A DNA stretch of 64,000 nucleotides from Aliiroseovarius sp. Z3 (GTDB lineage: Bacteria > Pseudomonadota > Alphaproteobacteria > Rhodobacterales > Rhodobacteraceae). The DNA is taken from NCBI RefSeq assembly GCF_029105185.1, contig NZ_JAFMZK010000002.1, forward strand, positions 248,001-312,000. Direction: 5' to 3'. The notes below the pieces were generated by a model. That model did not search any database, had not been told where the DNA came from, and was given only the letters and a program-made list of their open reading frames with translations. The position numbers and the translations under genes are program-made. Each line of letters starts with the position of its first letter. The stretch's first letter is position 1. Below, one piece after another: positions 17,081 to 26,996 of the stretch.

Positions 17081-18593
17081 CCGTCTGGCAGCGGTTCGGA
17101 TGGTTTTGGCCACCGGCGTGACGGGTGGTGTGGCCGCGCTGGGTCACGCCCCGTTCAACTGGCCCATTCTTACTCTGGTTGGCCTTGCGGCGGCGTTCTA
17201 CCTTGTCCAGAGAAGCGATCACCCGAAACAGGCGGGGTTGCGGGCCTGGGGGCTGGGTGTCGGTTATTTCGGCGTCACTCTTTCATGGCTGGTCGAGCCC
17301 TTTTTTGTCGATGCCGCCCGGCATGGATGGATGGCGCCATTTGCTTTGTTCTTCATGGCGGCTGGTCTTGCGTTGCTCTGGGGGGCTGCTGCTGCGTTGG
17401 CACATCGCATCGCATCGCGGGGCCTTCGTTGGGTTTCGCTTGCGTTGACACTGGCGGGGGCCGAGTTGATCCGTGGCTGGTTGTTCACCGGATTTCCCTG
17501 GGGCAATCCGGGTCATGTCTGGATTGATACGCCTTACGCACAACTGGCCAGCTATTTTGGGGCCAGTGGGTTGGGGGCCGCGACATTCCTTGTGGCGGCG
17601 ATGATGGCGCAGATTGTGGCGTCAGAAGCAACCACACACGCGCGCTTCCTGTTGGTGACGCTGGGCGTGGTGCTCGGCCTCGGTGGTCTGGCCGTTGGTG
17701 TGTCACGGGCGCAAATGCCCCTGCCCGCGGATCGCGATGTGACGCTGCGCCTTGTCCAGCCCAACGCGCCGCAACACCTGAAATGGCATCCCGACCATGC
17801 CTATGACTTCGTCACGCGGCAAATAGAGTTCACCGCCGCCGACCCCGCCCCCGGTCAACCGCGTCCCGATCTGGTGATATGGCCTGAAACCGCTGTGCCA
17901 ACGTTGCTGGATTGGACCGAAGACCTGCGCATCGAGATGGCCGAAGCGGCACAGGGCGCGCCTGTGCTGTTCGGGGTGCAGCGTGGTGACGCGATGCAAT
18001 ACTACAACAGCCTTGCTCTGATTGATCCAGAGGGGCAGGTGCAGGCGACCTATGACAAACACCATCTGGTGCCGTTTGGCGAATACATCCCCCTGGGTGA
18101 CTGGCTAGAGCAGTTCGGCATCAGCGCATTCGCTTCGCGCGCTGGGCATGGTTATTCTGCGGGGCCGGGCGCACGATTGCTGGAAACCGGGGCGGCAGGT
18201 GCGGCCTTGCCGCTGATTTGCTACGAGGCGGTATTCCCGCGGGATATCCGGTCAGCCCCCGGGCGGGCTGACTGGATGCTGCATGCGACGAATGATGCGT
18301 GGTTTGGCGACTATTCCATGCCCTTTCAGCATCTTGCACAAGCCCGCTTTCGCGCGATCGAGTTCGGCCTTCCGGTGATCCGGGTCGCCAATACGGGCAT
18401 TTCAGCGGTGATTGATCCGCGCGGTCAGCTGCGCGCCGCCCTTGCGCTGGGTCAGGCAGGTTTTCTCGACCAACCCTTGCCGGGTGCTGACCAACCCACG
18501 CCTTATTCCCGCCATGGTGACATGCCATTGGCTGTGCTGATCACTGTTGCTTTGTGCAGCCTGCTTGTCCGGCGCGTCGTAAAAGCGCGTTGA
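17067..18593 (+). CDS. lnt: Apolipoprotein N-acyltransferase
   Basis: Lnt, 508 residues. It transfers an acyl chain from phospholipid to the N-terminal cysteine of apolipoproteins, completing lipoprotein maturation in the inner membrane. About six N-terminal membrane helices (residues 10-215) precede a nitrilase-like periplasmic domain with the catalytic triad: Glu in WPETAVP (about 273), Lys in YDKHHLVPFGEY (about 330) and Cys in CYEAVFP (about 385). A final membrane helix (about 485-502) closes the protein. It starts inside the corC 3' end in a different frame. Confidence 0.95.
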   Translation: MTKRSRLAAVRMVLATGVTGGVAALGHAPFNWPILTLVGLAAAFYLVQRSDHPKQAGLRAWGLGVGYFGVTLSWLVEPFFVDAARHGWMAPFALFFMAAGLALLWGAAAALAHRIASRGLRWVSLALTLAGAELIRGWLFTGFPWGNPGHVWIDTPYAQLASYFGASGLGAATFLVAAMMAQIVASEATTHARFLLVTLGVVLGLGGLAVGVSRAQMPLPADRDVTLRLVQPNAPQHLKWHPDHAYDFVTRQIEFTAADPAPGQPRPDLVIWPETAVPTLLDWTEDLRIEMAEAAQGAPVLFGVQRGDAMQYYNSLALIDPEGQVQATYDKHHLVPFGEYIPLGDWLEQFGISAFASRAGHGYSAGPGARLLETGAAGAALPLICYEAVFPRDIRSAPGRADWMLHATNDAWFGDYSMPFQHLAQARFRAIEFGLPVIRVANTGISAVIDPRGQLRAALALGQAGFLDQPLPGADQPTPYSRHGDMPLAVLITVALCSLLVRRVVKAR

Positions 18594-18632
18594 CCGCGGC
18601 AGGATTGCCATGTAACGCCAAGACATATCCCG

Positions 18633-18677
18633 CCACAACGGCTTCCTGACGTGGTGTGGGCTTTAACATCGGAGCAC
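18633..18677 (+). promoter_or_regulatory. SAM/SAH-type riboswitch upstream of metK
   Basis: A compact H-type pseudoknot can be drawn. P1 is CCAC (18633-18636) with GTGG (18651-18654). The P1 loop contains ACGGCTTCCTGAC, whose GCTTC pairs with GGAGC at 18671-18675. That GGAG is also the metK Shine-Dalgarno, 7 nt before the ATG. Sequence and layout match the SAM/SAH riboswitch class known from Rhodobacterales metK leaders. Ligand binding would hide the ribosome-binding site, giving feedback by S-adenosylmethionine at the translational level. Confidence 0.9.
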
Positions 18678-18681
18678 TTTC

Positions 18682-19848
18682 ATGACACGCAAGAACCACG
18701 TATTCACTTCGGAATCCGTTTCCGAAGGCCACCCCGACAAGGTCTGTGACCGCATATCTGACGCCATTCTGGACGCCTTCCTTGCCGAAGATCCGCAGGC
18801 ACGCGTTGCCTGCGAAACCTTTGCGACAACAGATCGTGTCGTGATCGGCGGCGAGGTGCGCGGCCCGGCGAGCGTTATCCAGCGTGTCGAAGACATCGCG
18901 CGTGAGTGCGTCCGCGATATCGGCTATGAACAGGAAGGGTTCCACTGGGCCAACCTGAACGTCGACAGCTTCTTGCATGCACAATCCGCTGACATTGCCC
19001 AAGGCGTGGATGCAGCTGAAAACAAAGAAGAAGGCGCGGGCGATCAGGGTATCATGTTTGGGTACGCCACCGTTGAGACCGACGCGTTGATGCCGGCGCC
19101 ACTGCAATACAGCCATGCCATTCTGCGTCGACTGGCAGAACTGCGCAAAGATGGCACCGAAGGTTGGATGGGCCCGGACGCCAAATCGCAATTGTCTGTG
19201 CGGTACAAGGATGACCTGCCGGTCGAAGTCACATCGCTCGTGCTGTCCACCCAGCATCTGGACGCGTCGATGACCCCCGATGCTGTGCGCGAGCGGGTTG
19301 CCCCGCATATCCGCGACGTTCTGCCCGATGGGTGGCTGACGGATGACACGGTTTGGCATGTGAACCCAACCGGTAAGTTCGTCATCGGCGGTCCGGATGG
19401 GGATGCCGGTCTGACCGGTCGCAAGATCATCGTGGACACCTATGGTGGCGCTGCGCCCCATGGCGGCGGCGCGTTTTCGGGCAAAGATCCAACCAAGGTG
19501 GATCGTTCGGCCGCTTATGCCGCGCGCTATCTGGCCAAGAACATCGTGGCGGCGGGCATGGCGAAGCGTTGTACGCTGCAGCTGTCTTACGCCATTGGCG
19601 TGGCGCATCCGCTGTCCATCCTCGTCGACACCCACCGCACCGGCGAAGTTGACGAATCCGAGATCGAAAAAGCCATTCGCCAGATCATGGACCTGACGCC
19701 GCGCGGCATTCGCGAACATCTTGGGTTGAACAAGCCAATCTTTGAACGCACTGCCGCCTATGGGCATTTTGGCCGCGCGCCGGAAGCAGATGGTGGGTTC
19801 AGCTGGGAAAAGACGGATCTGGTCGACGCCTTGAAAAAGGCGGTCTGA
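18682..19848 (+). CDS. metK: S-adenosylmethionine synthetase
   Basis: MetK, 388 residues. It forms S-adenosylmethionine from methionine and ATP. Visible signatures are the N-terminal [20 protein letters not shown]-binding segment, the [12 protein letters not shown] hexapeptide region, and the glycine-rich P-loop-like segment at the [15 protein letters not shown] motif. Expression is predicted to be under translational control by the riboswitch at 18633-18677. A strong terminator at 19875-19911 separates it from trmB, so metK is probably monocistronic. Confidence 0.97.
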   Translation: MTRKNHVFTSESVSEGHPDKVCDRISDAILDAFLAEDPQARVACETFATTDRVVIGGEVRGPASVIQRVEDIARECVRDIGYEQEGFHWANLNVDSFLHAQSADIAQGVDAAENKEEGAGDQGIMFGYATVETDALMPAPLQYSHAILRRLAELRKDGTEGWMGPDAKSQLSVRYKDDLPVEVTSLVLSTQHLDASMTPDAVRERVAPHIRDVLPDGWLTDDTVWHVNPTGKFVIGGPDGDAGLTGRKIIVDTYGGAAPHGGGAFSGKDPTKVDRSAAYAARYLAKNIVAAGMAKRCTLQLSYAIGVAHPLSILVDTHRTGEVDESEIEKAIRQIMDLTPRGIREHLGLNKPIFERTAAYGHFGRAPEADGGFSWEKTDLVDALKKAV

Positions 19849-19874
19849 ATCCGATTGTCATCACCAATGCGCGC

Positions 19875-19911
19875 CAAAGGGCGGCCCGTCACTTGACGTG
19901 GCCGCCCTTTG
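19875..19911 (+). terminator. metK terminator hairpin
   Basis: A perfect 12-bp stem (CAAAGGGCGGCC with GGCCGCCCTTTG) whose loop contains a further 5-bp stem, CGTCA/TGACG. It is very stable but has only a short T stretch inside the 3' arm. It lies 27 nt after metK and ends 18 nt before trmB. Confidence 0.75.
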
Positions 19912-19929
19912 CACGGCATAGGCGCGGCC

Positions 19930-20658
19930 ATGACACAAGATGACTCCCCACAACACAAGCACCGCTCGGGCGCACCGTGGCGCAACTTTTATGGCCGACT
20001 GAAGGGCAAAGGGCTGCGCGACAGCCAGCAAGAGTATCTGGACGAGGATCTTGTCGCCCTCAGCCCCGGCGCAGTCGATTGGGATGTGAACCCCGACCGC
20101 ATTCCCCTTGATCTGAAAACCCTGTTCGATGGCAAGCCCGTTTGGCTGGAAACTGGCTTCGGCGGCGGCGAGCATATGGTCCACCAAGCCGCACATCATC
20201 CAGAAGTCGGGATCATTGGGTGCGAGCCCTATATAAACGGCGTCGCGATGCTGTTGGGCAAGATCCGCAAGGCAGGATGCCAGAACATCGCGGTGCATCC
20301 GGGCGATGTGCGTGATCTGTTCGATGTGCTGCCGCCGGAAAGCATCGACAAGGCCTTCCTGCTCTATCCAGACCCATGGCCCAAGAAGCGGCACCATCGC
20401 CGCCGCTTTGTGACACCGGAATACCTCGAACCCTTTCATCGTGCGCTGAAACCGGGTGCAGAGTTCAGGGTGGCCACCGACATCCCCGACTATGTGCGTC
20501 AGACGCTGGAAGAGGTGCCGCGCGCGGGCTTTGAATGGTTGGCAGAAGGCCCCGAAGACTGGCGCACACCCTGGAGCGATTGGATCTCGACCCGCTACGA
20601 ACAGAAAGCCCTGCGCGAAGGCCGCATGCCACACTACTTGACCTTCCGCCGCCTCTGA
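19930..20658 (+). CDS. trmB: tRNA (guanine-N7-)-methyltransferase
   Basis: TrmB, 242 residues. It makes m7G46 in the tRNA variable loop using SAM. The glycine-rich SAM site [11 protein letters not shown] and the signature [14 protein letters not shown], which holds the catalytic Asp and the tRNA-binding basic run, are both present. ATG 19930 is used; a TTG 21 nt upstream would fall inside the metK terminator stem. Being directly downstream of the SAM synthetase gene is suggestive but the terminator argues against co-transcription. Confidence 0.95.
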   Translation: MTQDDSPQHKHRSGAPWRNFYGRLKGKGLRDSQQEYLDEDLVALSPGAVDWDVNPDRIPLDLKTLFDGKPVWLETGFGGGEHMVHQAAHHPEVGIIGCEPYINGVAMLLGKIRKAGCQNIAVHPGDVRDLFDVLPPESIDKAFLLYPDPWPKKRHHRRRFVTPEYLEPFHRALKPGAEFRVATDIPDYVRQTLEEVPRAGFEWLAEGPEDWRTPWSDWISTRYEQKALREGRMPHYLTFRRL

Positions 20659-20670
20659 CCAACCCGTCGG

Positions 20671-20740
20671 CTTCTTCTGGCCGAAAATATCCTGGGGTGA
20701 ATGCGCAGCGCGCAGAGGGGCAAGGCCCCTTTCGCTCTGG
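20671..20740. repeat. Intergenic hairpin repeat, copy B
   Basis: Begins CTTCTTCTGGCCGAAAATAT and CCTGGGG, then a GCGCAGCGCGC stretch and hairpin AGGGGC-AAG-GCCCCT (20716-20730), ending TCGCTCTGG as in copy A. It lies between trmB and aroA, both on the plus strand. Confidence 0.8.
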
Positions 20741-20792
20741 CCTCACCCAGATGTCTGCGCTATCAGCTTTTGCAGAAGACAGGAGAAAGCAC

Positions 20793-22145
20793 ATGTCCGG
20801 ACACGGCCCCGCCATCCCAATGACGTCACGCAAATCCGGCCCATTGAAGGGCGAGGCACGCGTGCCCGGCGACAAGTCGATCAGCCACCGGTCGTTGATC
20901 CTTGGGGCAATGGCGGTGGGCGAGACCCACATCACCGGCCTGCTGGAAGGCGAAGATGTGCTGGGCACCGCAGATGCGATGCGGGCCTTCGGCGCCGATG
21001 TCGAGCGTCTGGGTGAAGGCGAATGGCGTGTGAACGGTGTTGGCGTCGGCGGCTTTGCTGAGCCCGAGGATGTGATTGACTGCGGCAACGCCGGCACCGG
21101 CGTGCGGCTGATCATGGGGGCGATGGCGACCTCTCCGATCACCGCGACGTTTACGGGCGATGCCTCCCTGCGTTCGCGCCCGATGGGTCGTGTAACCGAT
21201 CCGATCGCGCTCTTTGGCGCGCAAAGCTATGGCCGCGAGGGTGGCCGTATTCCAATGACCATCGTTGGGGCGCGCGAACCTGTTGCCGTGACCTACGCCA
21301 CCCCGATGGCCTCGGCGCAGGTGAAATCGGCGGTGTTGCTGGCGGGCCTGAACGTGCCGGGCAAAACCGTGGTGATCGAGAAAGAAGCCACCCGTGACCA
21401 CACGGAACGGATGCTGGCAGGCTTTGGCGCCGAGATCACCGTCGAAGAGACCGACGAGGGCCACAAGATCACCCTGACCGGCCAGCCTGAATTGAAGCCG
21501 CAGACCATCACCGTCCCGCGCGACCCCAGCTCGGCGGCCTTCCCGGTCTGTGCCGCACTGATCGTGCCCGGCTCGGACGTGCTGGTGCCGAATATCGGCC
21601 TGAACCCGACCCGTGCGGGCCTGTTCTATACCCTGCAGGACATGGGCGCGGACCTGACGTTTGAAAACGAGCGCACCGAAGGCGGCGAGCCCGTTGCCGA
21701 TCTGCGTGCAAAATACTCGCCCAACATGAAGGGCATCGTTGTACCGCCCGAACGTGCTGCCAGCATGATCGACGAATACCCCATTCTGTCCGTCGTGGCC
21801 GCCTTTGCCACCGGCAAGACGGAAATGCCCGGCGTGCACGAACTGCGCGTGAAGGAAAGCGACCGGATTGACGCGATGGCCAAGGGCCTGCGCGCCGCCG
21901 GCGTTACGGTGGACGAGGGCGAAGACTGGTGGTCTGTCGAAGGCCTTGGCCCCGGGGGCGTGCCGGGCGGCGCGACGGTTGCCACCGTTCTGGATCACCG
22001 CATCGCGATGAGCTTTGCCTGCCTTGGATTTGCATCGCAAAAGCCGATCCATCTGGATGATGGCAGCCCGATCGCCACCAGCTTTCCGGTGTTTGAACCG
22101 TTGATGTCGGGCCTGGGCGCGCAAATTGTGCGCAACAACTCATGA
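20793..22145 (+). CDS. aroA: 3-phosphoshikimate 1-carboxyvinyltransferase (EPSP synthase, class II)
   Basis: AroA, 450 residues, sixth step of the shikimate pathway (shikimate-3-phosphate plus PEP to EPSP). The sequence follows class II (CP4-like) enzymes throughout, e.g. [34 protein letters not shown] and RVKESDR. At the PEP-pocket loop it reads GNAGTG (G101), where CP4 has Ala; that Ala is the residue linked to glyphosate insensitivity. Start 20793 has AGGAG 7-8 nt upstream; the long open frame before it is not coding. It overlaps cmk by 4 nt. Confidence 0.96.
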   Translation: MSGHGPAIPMTSRKSGPLKGEARVPGDKSISHRSLILGAMAVGETHITGLLEGEDVLGTADAMRAFGADVERLGEGEWRVNGVGVGGFAEPEDVIDCGNAGTGVRLIMGAMATSPITATFTGDASLRSRPMGRVTDPIALFGAQSYGREGGRIPMTIVGAREPVAVTYATPMASAQVKSAVLLAGLNVPGKTVVIEKEATRDHTERMLAGFGAEITVEETDEGHKITLTGQPELKPQTITVPRDPSSAAFPVCAALIVPGSDVLVPNIGLNPTRAGLFYTLQDMGADLTFENERTEGGEPVADLRAKYSPNMKGIVVPPERAASMIDEYPILSVVAAFATGKTEMPGVHELRVKESDRIDAMAKGLRAAGVTVDEGEDWWSVEGLGPGGVPGGATVATVLDHRIAMSFACLGFASQKPIHLDDGSPIATSFPVFEPLMSGLGAQIVRNNS

Positions 22146-22747
22146 GCCGCTTCACCGTTGCAATTGACGGGCCCGCCGCCGCTGGCAAGGGCACGATCTC
22201 TAAAGCTGTTGCCGCTCATTTCGGCTTTGCCCATCTGGATACAGGGCTTCTGTATCGTGCGGTCGGGGCCAAAGTTTTGGCAGGCAGTGATCCGGTGCAA
22301 GCGGCGAAGGCTTTGACGCCGGAGGATCTGGAAGGCGAGCTGCGCACACCCGAAGTGGCTCAGGCGGCAAGCCGCGTTGCGGTTTTGCCCGACGTGCGCG
22401 CGGCCTTGTTCGAATTCCAACGCAGCTTTGCCGCGCGTGACGGTGGTGCTGTTTTGGACGGGCGCGATATCGGAACCGTGATCTGTCCTGACGCTGACGT
22501 GAAACTGTTTGTGACTGCAAGTCCCGAAATCCGGGCCGAACGCAGGTATCTTGAGCTTTCCAACAAAGGCATAGAGGTCACCCAAAAGGACGTGTTGGCG
22601 GACGTGATTGCGCGCGACAAACGCGACAGTGAACGTGCCGAAGCCCCTTTGAAACCTGCCGAGGACGCTGTGATCATCGACACATCCGAACTGTCCATCG
22701 CCGATGCTGTGGCGAACGCGGTCGCCGCAATCGCGGCATGTCGATAG
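22142..22747 (+). CDS. cmk: Cytidylate kinase
   Basis: Cmk, 201 residues, phosphorylates CMP/dCMP with ATP. The P-loop is [11 protein letters not shown] (residues 8-18), with DTGLLYRAV for NMP binding, DGRDIGT in the core and a lid-like segment near [12 protein letters not shown]. It is somewhat shorter than the E. coli enzyme (about 227) because the NMP-binding insert is reduced. It overlaps the aroA stop by 4 nt (ATGA), so the two are coupled. In many proteobacteria cmk is followed directly by rpsA; here a nitroreductase gene intervenes. Confidence 0.94.
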   Translation: MSRFTVAIDGPAAAGKGTISKAVAAHFGFAHLDTGLLYRAVGAKVLAGSDPVQAAKALTPEDLEGELRTPEVAQAASRVAVLPDVRAALFEFQRSFAARDGGAVLDGRDIGTVICPDADVKLFVTASPEIRAERRYLELSNKGIEVTQKDVLADVIARDKRDSERAEAPLKPAEDAVIIDTSELSIADAVANAVAAIAACR

Positions 22748-22849
22748 CTCATAGCAGCCATGTTGATGCGCCTGTTGTCGCTCGTCCTGTGGCTTCATAG
22801 CTGTCTTGTTCATCGGAAGTGTTCCGACAAGAAAATGGACTGTTAAGAC

Positions 22850-23479
22850 ATGCTCGACAAACTGAACTGGCGCTATGCCACCAAGAAGATGGATCCAGCG
22901 AAAAAGGTTCCGGAAGACAAGCTGAACAAAATTTTGGATGCCATCCGCCTTGCGCCAACATCATCGGGCACGCAACCGTTTGAAGTCTTGGTCATCACCA
23001 ATGACGACATTCGCCAGAAGATCCGCCCTGTCGCGTGGGATCAGGCGCAAATCACCGAAGGCTCGCACCTGTTGGTGTTTGCGGCATGGGATAACTACAC
23101 CGAGGATCGCATCGATGCGGTGACGGCCCAAATGGCGCAGGAACGCGGTGGCGAAAACCCGATGCTCAGCCAATATTATGACAAACTGAAAGCCACGTAT
23201 TTGCCGCGAGAGGCGCAGGTGAATTTCGAACACGCCGCGCGCCAGGCGTACATCGCGCTGGGGTTTGCTCTGGCTGCCGCGGCCGAGCTTGAGGTGGACA
23301 GCACCCCGATGGAAGGGTTCGACCCCGACAAAGTGGATGGGATCCTCGGACTGCGGGAACAAGGGCTGCGGTCGGTTGTGTTGCTGCCGCTTGGCTATCG
23401 CGACGAAAGCGGCGATTGGCTTCTGCCGATGAAGAAAGTGCGCAAGCCGGACGAACGCTTCCTGCGCCGGATCGACTGA
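22850..23479 (+). CDS. NAD(P)H-dependent nitroreductase family oxidoreductase
   Basis: A 209-residue FMN-dependent protein of the NfsB/YfkO-like nitroreductase group. The FMN-phosphate segment is RYATKKMD near the N-terminus, LAPTSSGTQPFEVLVI is the classic flavin loop, and the C-terminal LLPLGYRDES.GD region is also typical. It probably reduces quinones, nitroaromatics or enones; the physiological substrate is unknown. It is cytoplasmic with no signal sequence. It lies between cmk and rpsA with gaps of 102 and 247 nt, so it is likely transcribed separately. Confidence 0.9.
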   Translation: MLDKLNWRYATKKMDPAKKVPEDKLNKILDAIRLAPTSSGTQPFEVLVITNDDIRQKIRPVAWDQAQITEGSHLLVFAAWDNYTEDRIDAVTAQMAQERGGENPMLSQYYDKLKATYLPREAQVNFEHAARQAYIALGFALAAAAELEVDSTPMEGFDPDKVDGILGLREQGLRSVVLLPLGYRDESGDWLLPMKKVRKPDERFLRRID

Positions 23480-23726
23480 TCGCGCTTTTCAGGACGTTTC
23501 GCGGGGCAGGGGGATATGCGCAAACCCCCTTGCTTTATTGGTAGAATCCCCGTATTTCCCGCCCCTGTCGACAAGGTGAACACACCGCGATAGCAGGGAT
23601 ACGAGCAGGGTCGGAGCCACCGGCCCTCTTTGTTTTGCGGCTAACCTGTTGACCAAATTGGAAAATCCAAGACCTGCGGAGCCAACCGCACGGCCCGAAT
23701 AGTACTTGAAAAGGAACAAAACGCAT

Positions 23727-25406
23727 ATGTGCGCTAAAGCAACTATGGAGGAATTCGAAGCCCTCCTGAACGAAAGCTTCGAAATGGACACCCCCGAAGA
23801 GGGTTCGGTTGTCAAAGGTAAGGTCATCGCCATCGAGGCTGGCCAAGCTATTATCGACGTAGGCTACAAGATGGAAGGCCGCGTTGATGTCAAAGAATTC
23901 GCTAACCCCGGCGAAGCCCCTGAAATCGCAGTTGGTGACGAAGTAGAAGTCTTTCTTCGTTCCGCCGAAAACGCGCGCGGCGAAGCCGTCATCTCGCGCG
24001 AGATGGCCCGCCGCGAAGAAGCGTGGGATCGTCTGGAAAAAGCATATGCCGACGATGCGCGCGTCGAAGGCGCAATCTTCGGTCGCGTCAAAGGCGGCTT
24101 CACCGTCGATCTGGGCGGCGCTGTTGCGTTCCTGCCGGGGTCGCAAGTTGACGTGCGCCCCGTGCGTGACGCGGGCCCGCTGATGGGTCTGAAGCAACCG
24201 TTCCAGATCCTGAAAATGGACCGCCGCCGTGGGAACATCGTTGTGTCGCGTCGTGCAATTCTGGAAGAATCGCGTGCCGAACAGCGTGCTGAAGTCATCG
24301 GCAACCTGACCGAAGGCCAGGCAGTTGACGGCGTGGTCAAGAACATCACCGAATATGGTGCGTTCGTTGATCTGGGCGGTGTTGACGGCCTGCTGCACGT
24401 GACCGACATGGCATGGCGCCGTGTGAACCATCCTTCGGAAATCCTGACGATCGGCGAAACCATCAAGGTTCAGGTCATCAAGATCAACAAGGACACCCAC
24501 CGCATCTCGCTTGGTATGAAGCAGCTGCAAGACGATCCATGGGATCTGGTTGCTGGCAAATACCCGCTGGAAAGCACACACACTGGCCGCGTGACCAACA
24601 TCACCGACTACGGTGCGTTTGTAGAGCTGGAGCCGGGCGTCGAAGGTCTGGTGCACGTGTCCGAAATGTCGTGGACCAAGAAGAACGTTCACCCCGGCAA
24701 GATCGTGTCGACCTCGCAAGAGGTTGAAGTCATGGTGCTGGAAATCGACCAGGCGAAACGCCGCGTGTCGCTTGGCCTCAAGCAGACCATGCGCAACCCG
24801 TGGGAAGTGTTTGCAGAAACCCATCCCGAGGGCACCGAGGTCGAAGGCGAAGTCAAGAACATCACCGAATTCGGTCTGTTCATTGGTCTCGACGGCGAAA
24901 TCGACGGCATGGTTCACCTGTCCGACATCTCGTGGGACGAGCGTGGCGAAGACGCCATCCAGAACTTCAAGAAGGGCGACGTTGTCAAAGCTGTCGTTTC
25001 GGAAGTGGACACGGATAAAGAGCGTATCTCGCTGTCGATCAAAGCCCTGGACGGTGATCCCTTCGCAGACGCCATTGGCGGCGTGAAGCGCGGTTCGATC
25101 ATCACTGTGGAAGTGACCTCGATCGAAGATGGTGGCATCGAAGTGGAATATGAAGGCATGAAATCCTTCATCCGCCGCTCGGACCTGTCGCGTGACCGTG
25201 CCGAACAGCGCCCCGAGCGTTTCCAGGTTGGTGACAAGCTGGACGTTCGCGTAACCAACGTCGACAGCAAATCGCGTCGTCTGGGTCTGTCGATCAAAGC
25301 GCGCGAAATCGCGGAAGAGAAAGAGGCCGTCGCACAATACGGTTCTTCGGATTCCGGTGCGTCGCTGGGCGACATTCTGGGCGCCGCTCTGAAGCAGGAC
25401 AACTAA
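23727..25406 (+). CDS. rpsA: 30S ribosomal protein S1
   Basis: S1, 559 residues, six S1 OB-fold repeats (about 30-100, 117-185, 202-272, 288-360, 375-447, 462-530). The later repeats are the best conserved, with TEYGAFVDLGGVDGLLHVTDM and its variants. S1 binds mRNA and promotes initiation on structured or weak-SD leaders, and it autoregulates in many bacteria. The start at 23727 gives MCAKATMEEF, matching roseobacter S1 N-termini; a TTG 21 nt upstream is disregarded. It ends at a clear intrinsic terminator. Confidence 0.97.
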   Translation: MCAKATMEEFEALLNESFEMDTPEEGSVVKGKVIAIEAGQAIIDVGYKMEGRVDVKEFANPGEAPEIAVGDEVEVFLRSAENARGEAVISREMARREEAWDRLEKAYADDARVEGAIFGRVKGGFTVDLGGAVAFLPGSQVDVRPVRDAGPLMGLKQPFQILKMDRRRGNIVVSRRAILEESRAEQRAEVIGNLTEGQAVDGVVKNITEYGAFVDLGGVDGLLHVTDMAWRRVNHPSEILTIGETIKVQVIKINKDTHRISLGMKQLQDDPWDLVAGKYPLESTHTGRVTNITDYGAFVELEPGVEGLVHVSEMSWTKKNVHPGKIVSTSQEVEVMVLEIDQAKRRVSLGLKQTMRNPWEVFAETHPEGTEVEGEVKNITEFGLFIGLDGEIDGMVHLSDISWDERGEDAIQNFKKGDVVKAVVSEVDTDKERISLSIKALDGDPFADAIGGVKRGSIITVEVTSIEDGGIEVEYEGMKSFIRRSDLSRDRAEQRPERFQVGDKLDVRVTNVDSKSRRLGLSIKAREIAEEKEAVAQYGSSDSGASLGDILGAALKQDN

Positions 25407-25429
25407 GTCCAGCTCTGAAAGGTCAAAAG

Positions 25430-25458
25430 CAGCCCCGTGCCATGCGCGGGGCTGTTTT
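25430..25458 (+). terminator. rpsA rho-independent terminator
   Basis: CAGCCCCG (25430-25437) pairs perfectly with CGGGGCTG (25447-25454), followed directly by TTTT. It lies 24 nt after the rpsA stop. Confidence 0.88.
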
Positions 25459-25599
25459 GCATCGAATCAACGGGTTATGCTGCGCTGCAACAAATCCGCG
25501 ACAGTGACCGTTAGGTGATTTGCCGATGCGGCATCGGCCTGAAAATCCCGAAAAAACTGCGCGTTTCCTGCCAAAAACACCCCATAGGCATGGCAATGC

Positions 25600-25631
25600 T
25601 TGTATCTCGCGCGGCGGTTTGCTCCTATAAT
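25600..25631 (+). promoter_or_regulatory. Candidate ihfB promoter
   Basis: A perfect TATAAT lies at 25626-25631, with a loose -35-like TTGTAT at 25600-25605. The spacing (20 nt) is long, so the -35 is uncertain. It sits about 55 nt before the ihfB ATG and after the rpsA terminator. Confidence 0.4.
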
Positions 25632-25686
25632 CCGTGACAGAATAAGGATGCAAAATCCATTACATAGCCAATTTGGGGGGACCAGA

Positions 25687-25968
25687 ATGATCCGGTCGGA
25701 ATTGATCCAGAAGATCGCGGATGAAAACCCGCACCTTTATCAACGCGACGTTGAGCGCATCGTAAACACGATCTTCGAAGAGATCATTGAGGCAATGGCC
25801 AAGGGGGACCGGGTTGAACTGCGCGGCTTTGGCGCATTCTCGGTCAAGAAACGGGATGCTCGAATTGGGCGTAATCCCCGGACCGGAGAATCGGTCGAGG
25901 TTGAAGAGAAACATGTTCCGTTCTTTAAGACCGGCAAACTTCTGCGGGACCGTTTGAACGGCAAGTAA
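25687..25968 (+). CDS. ihfB: Integration host factor subunit beta
   Basis: IHF-beta, 93 residues, the small DNA-bending HU-family subunit. N-terminal dimerisation helices ([14 protein letters not shown]), [10 protein letters not shown] in the saddle, and the beta-arm with the intercalating proline in GRNPRTGE are all visible. With IHF-alpha (not in the window) it bends DNA at specific sites for recombination, replication and sigma-54 promoters. ATG 25687 is preceded by a GGGGGGA run. The rpsA-ihfB-lapA order is conserved in alpha- and gammaproteobacteria. Confidence 0.95.
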   Translation: MIRSELIQKIADENPHLYQRDVERIVNTIFEEIIEAMAKGDRVELRGFGAFSVKKRDARIGRNPRTGESVEVEEKHVPFFKTGKLLRDRLNGK

Positions 25969-25977
25969 GAGGTATCC

Positions 25978-26328
25978 ATGCGATACATCCGTTATGCTTT
26001 TCTGGCGACCCTTGCGGTCGTCCTGATAACAGTCGCACTGGCCAACCGAGCGACGGTGACCCTGAATCTGCTGCCACAGGAACTCGCCGGGTTTCTGGGA
26101 TATAGCTGGTCAATGACACTCCCCCTGTTCGTCGTCATTTTTGCCGGTGTGGTTGCAGGGGTTCTGATCGGTTTTGTTTGGGAATGGTTCCGTGAACACA
26201 AGATCCGTGCCGAAGGGGCCCGCCACCGAAAAGAGCGCGACCAGTTGGCGCGCGAGGTAAAAAACCTGCGCGAACCCAAGACCCGCACCGGCGACGATGT
26301 CTTGGCTTTGATTGACGAGACCAGGTGA
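25978..26328 (+). CDS. LapA-domain (DUF1049) inner-membrane protein
   Basis: A 116-residue protein with two membrane helices (about 5-22 and 42-66), the LapA signature TVTLNLLP between them, and a charged cytoplasmic coiled tail (about 70-110). The family includes LapA, which in E. coli works with LapB/YciM in regulating lipopolysaccharide synthesis. No lapB gene is beside it here, so that role is inferred by family only. It starts 9 nt after ihfB with AGAGG upstream, and is likely in one operon with ihfB and perhaps trpF. Confidence 0.85.
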   Translation: MRYIRYAFLATLAVVLITVALANRATVTLNLLPQELAGFLGYSWSMTLPLFVVIFAGVVAGVLIGFVWEWFREHKIRAEGARHRKERDQLAREVKNLREPKTRTGDDVLALIDETR

Positions 26329-26338
26329 TCTGACTGTC

Positions 26339-26983
26339 ATGGGCGCAACTGTGAAAATCTGTGGGTTGTCCGACCCGCAGCATGTTGGTGCTGCGGTGAC
26401 GGCCGGAGCGCGCTATCTGGGGTTTGTTTTCTTTCCGAAAAGCCCGCGCAACGTGTCTGTTGGTCAGGCCGCAAAATTGATGGCGGATGTGCCGGTTGGC
26501 GTGGCGAAAGTTGCCCTGACGGTGAATGCCGATGATGCACAGCTTGACCGGATCGTGTCGGGCACGGTGGTGGATATGCTGCAGCTTCACGGAAGCGAAA
26601 GTCCCGAACGGGTGGCCGAAGTCAAAGCCCGCTATGGATTGCCGGTCATGAAAGCCATAGGCATTGCCGGACCGGAAGATGTCGGGCTGATTGACCTTTT
26701 CGCCGGTGTGGCGGATCAACTGCTGGTGGATGCCAAGGCGCCGAAAGGGGCCGATCTTCCCGGCGGCAACGGGATTTCGTTCGACTGGCGGTTGGTGCGG
26801 CGCAAGTACTGGCCTTGCCCGTGGATGTTGGCCGGGGGGTTGACGCCCGATAACGTCGCCGAGGCGATCCGGTTGACCGGCGCCAAACAAGTTGATGTCT
26901 CGTCGGGGGTTGAATCTGCGCCGGGGATCAAGGATGACGGGCTGATCGCGGCCTTTTGTGCCGCCGCCCATGCTGCGAATTGA
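26339..26983 (+). CDS. trpF: Phosphoribosylanthranilate isomerase
   Basis: TrpF, 214 residues, a TIM barrel performing the Amadori rearrangement of PRA to CdRP in tryptophan synthesis. The catalytic Cys is in VKICGLS at the first strand, the phosphate-binding loops include [13 protein letters not shown], and the general-acid Asp is in LLVDAKAP. The later [10 protein letters not shown] and [14 protein letters not shown] motifs are intact. It begins 10 nt after the lapA-like gene and is followed by trpB after 13 nt. Confidence 0.95.
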   Translation: MGATVKICGLSDPQHVGAAVTAGARYLGFVFFPKSPRNVSVGQAAKLMADVPVGVAKVALTVNADDAQLDRIVSGTVVDMLQLHGSESPERVAEVKARYGLPVMKAIGIAGPEDVGLIDLFAGVADQLLVDAKAPKGADLPGGNGISFDWRLVRRKYWPCPWMLAGGLTPDNVAEAIRLTGAKQVDVSSGVESAPGIKDDGLIAAFCAAAHAAN

Positions 26984-26996
26984 GGGAACCACACCC

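Noticed and set aside
23535-25337. A 600-codon open frame antisense to rpsA
   Set aside because: Codon-bias shadow in GC-rich DNA: no ribosome-binding site, His/Asp-rich unnatural composition, and rpsA is certain.
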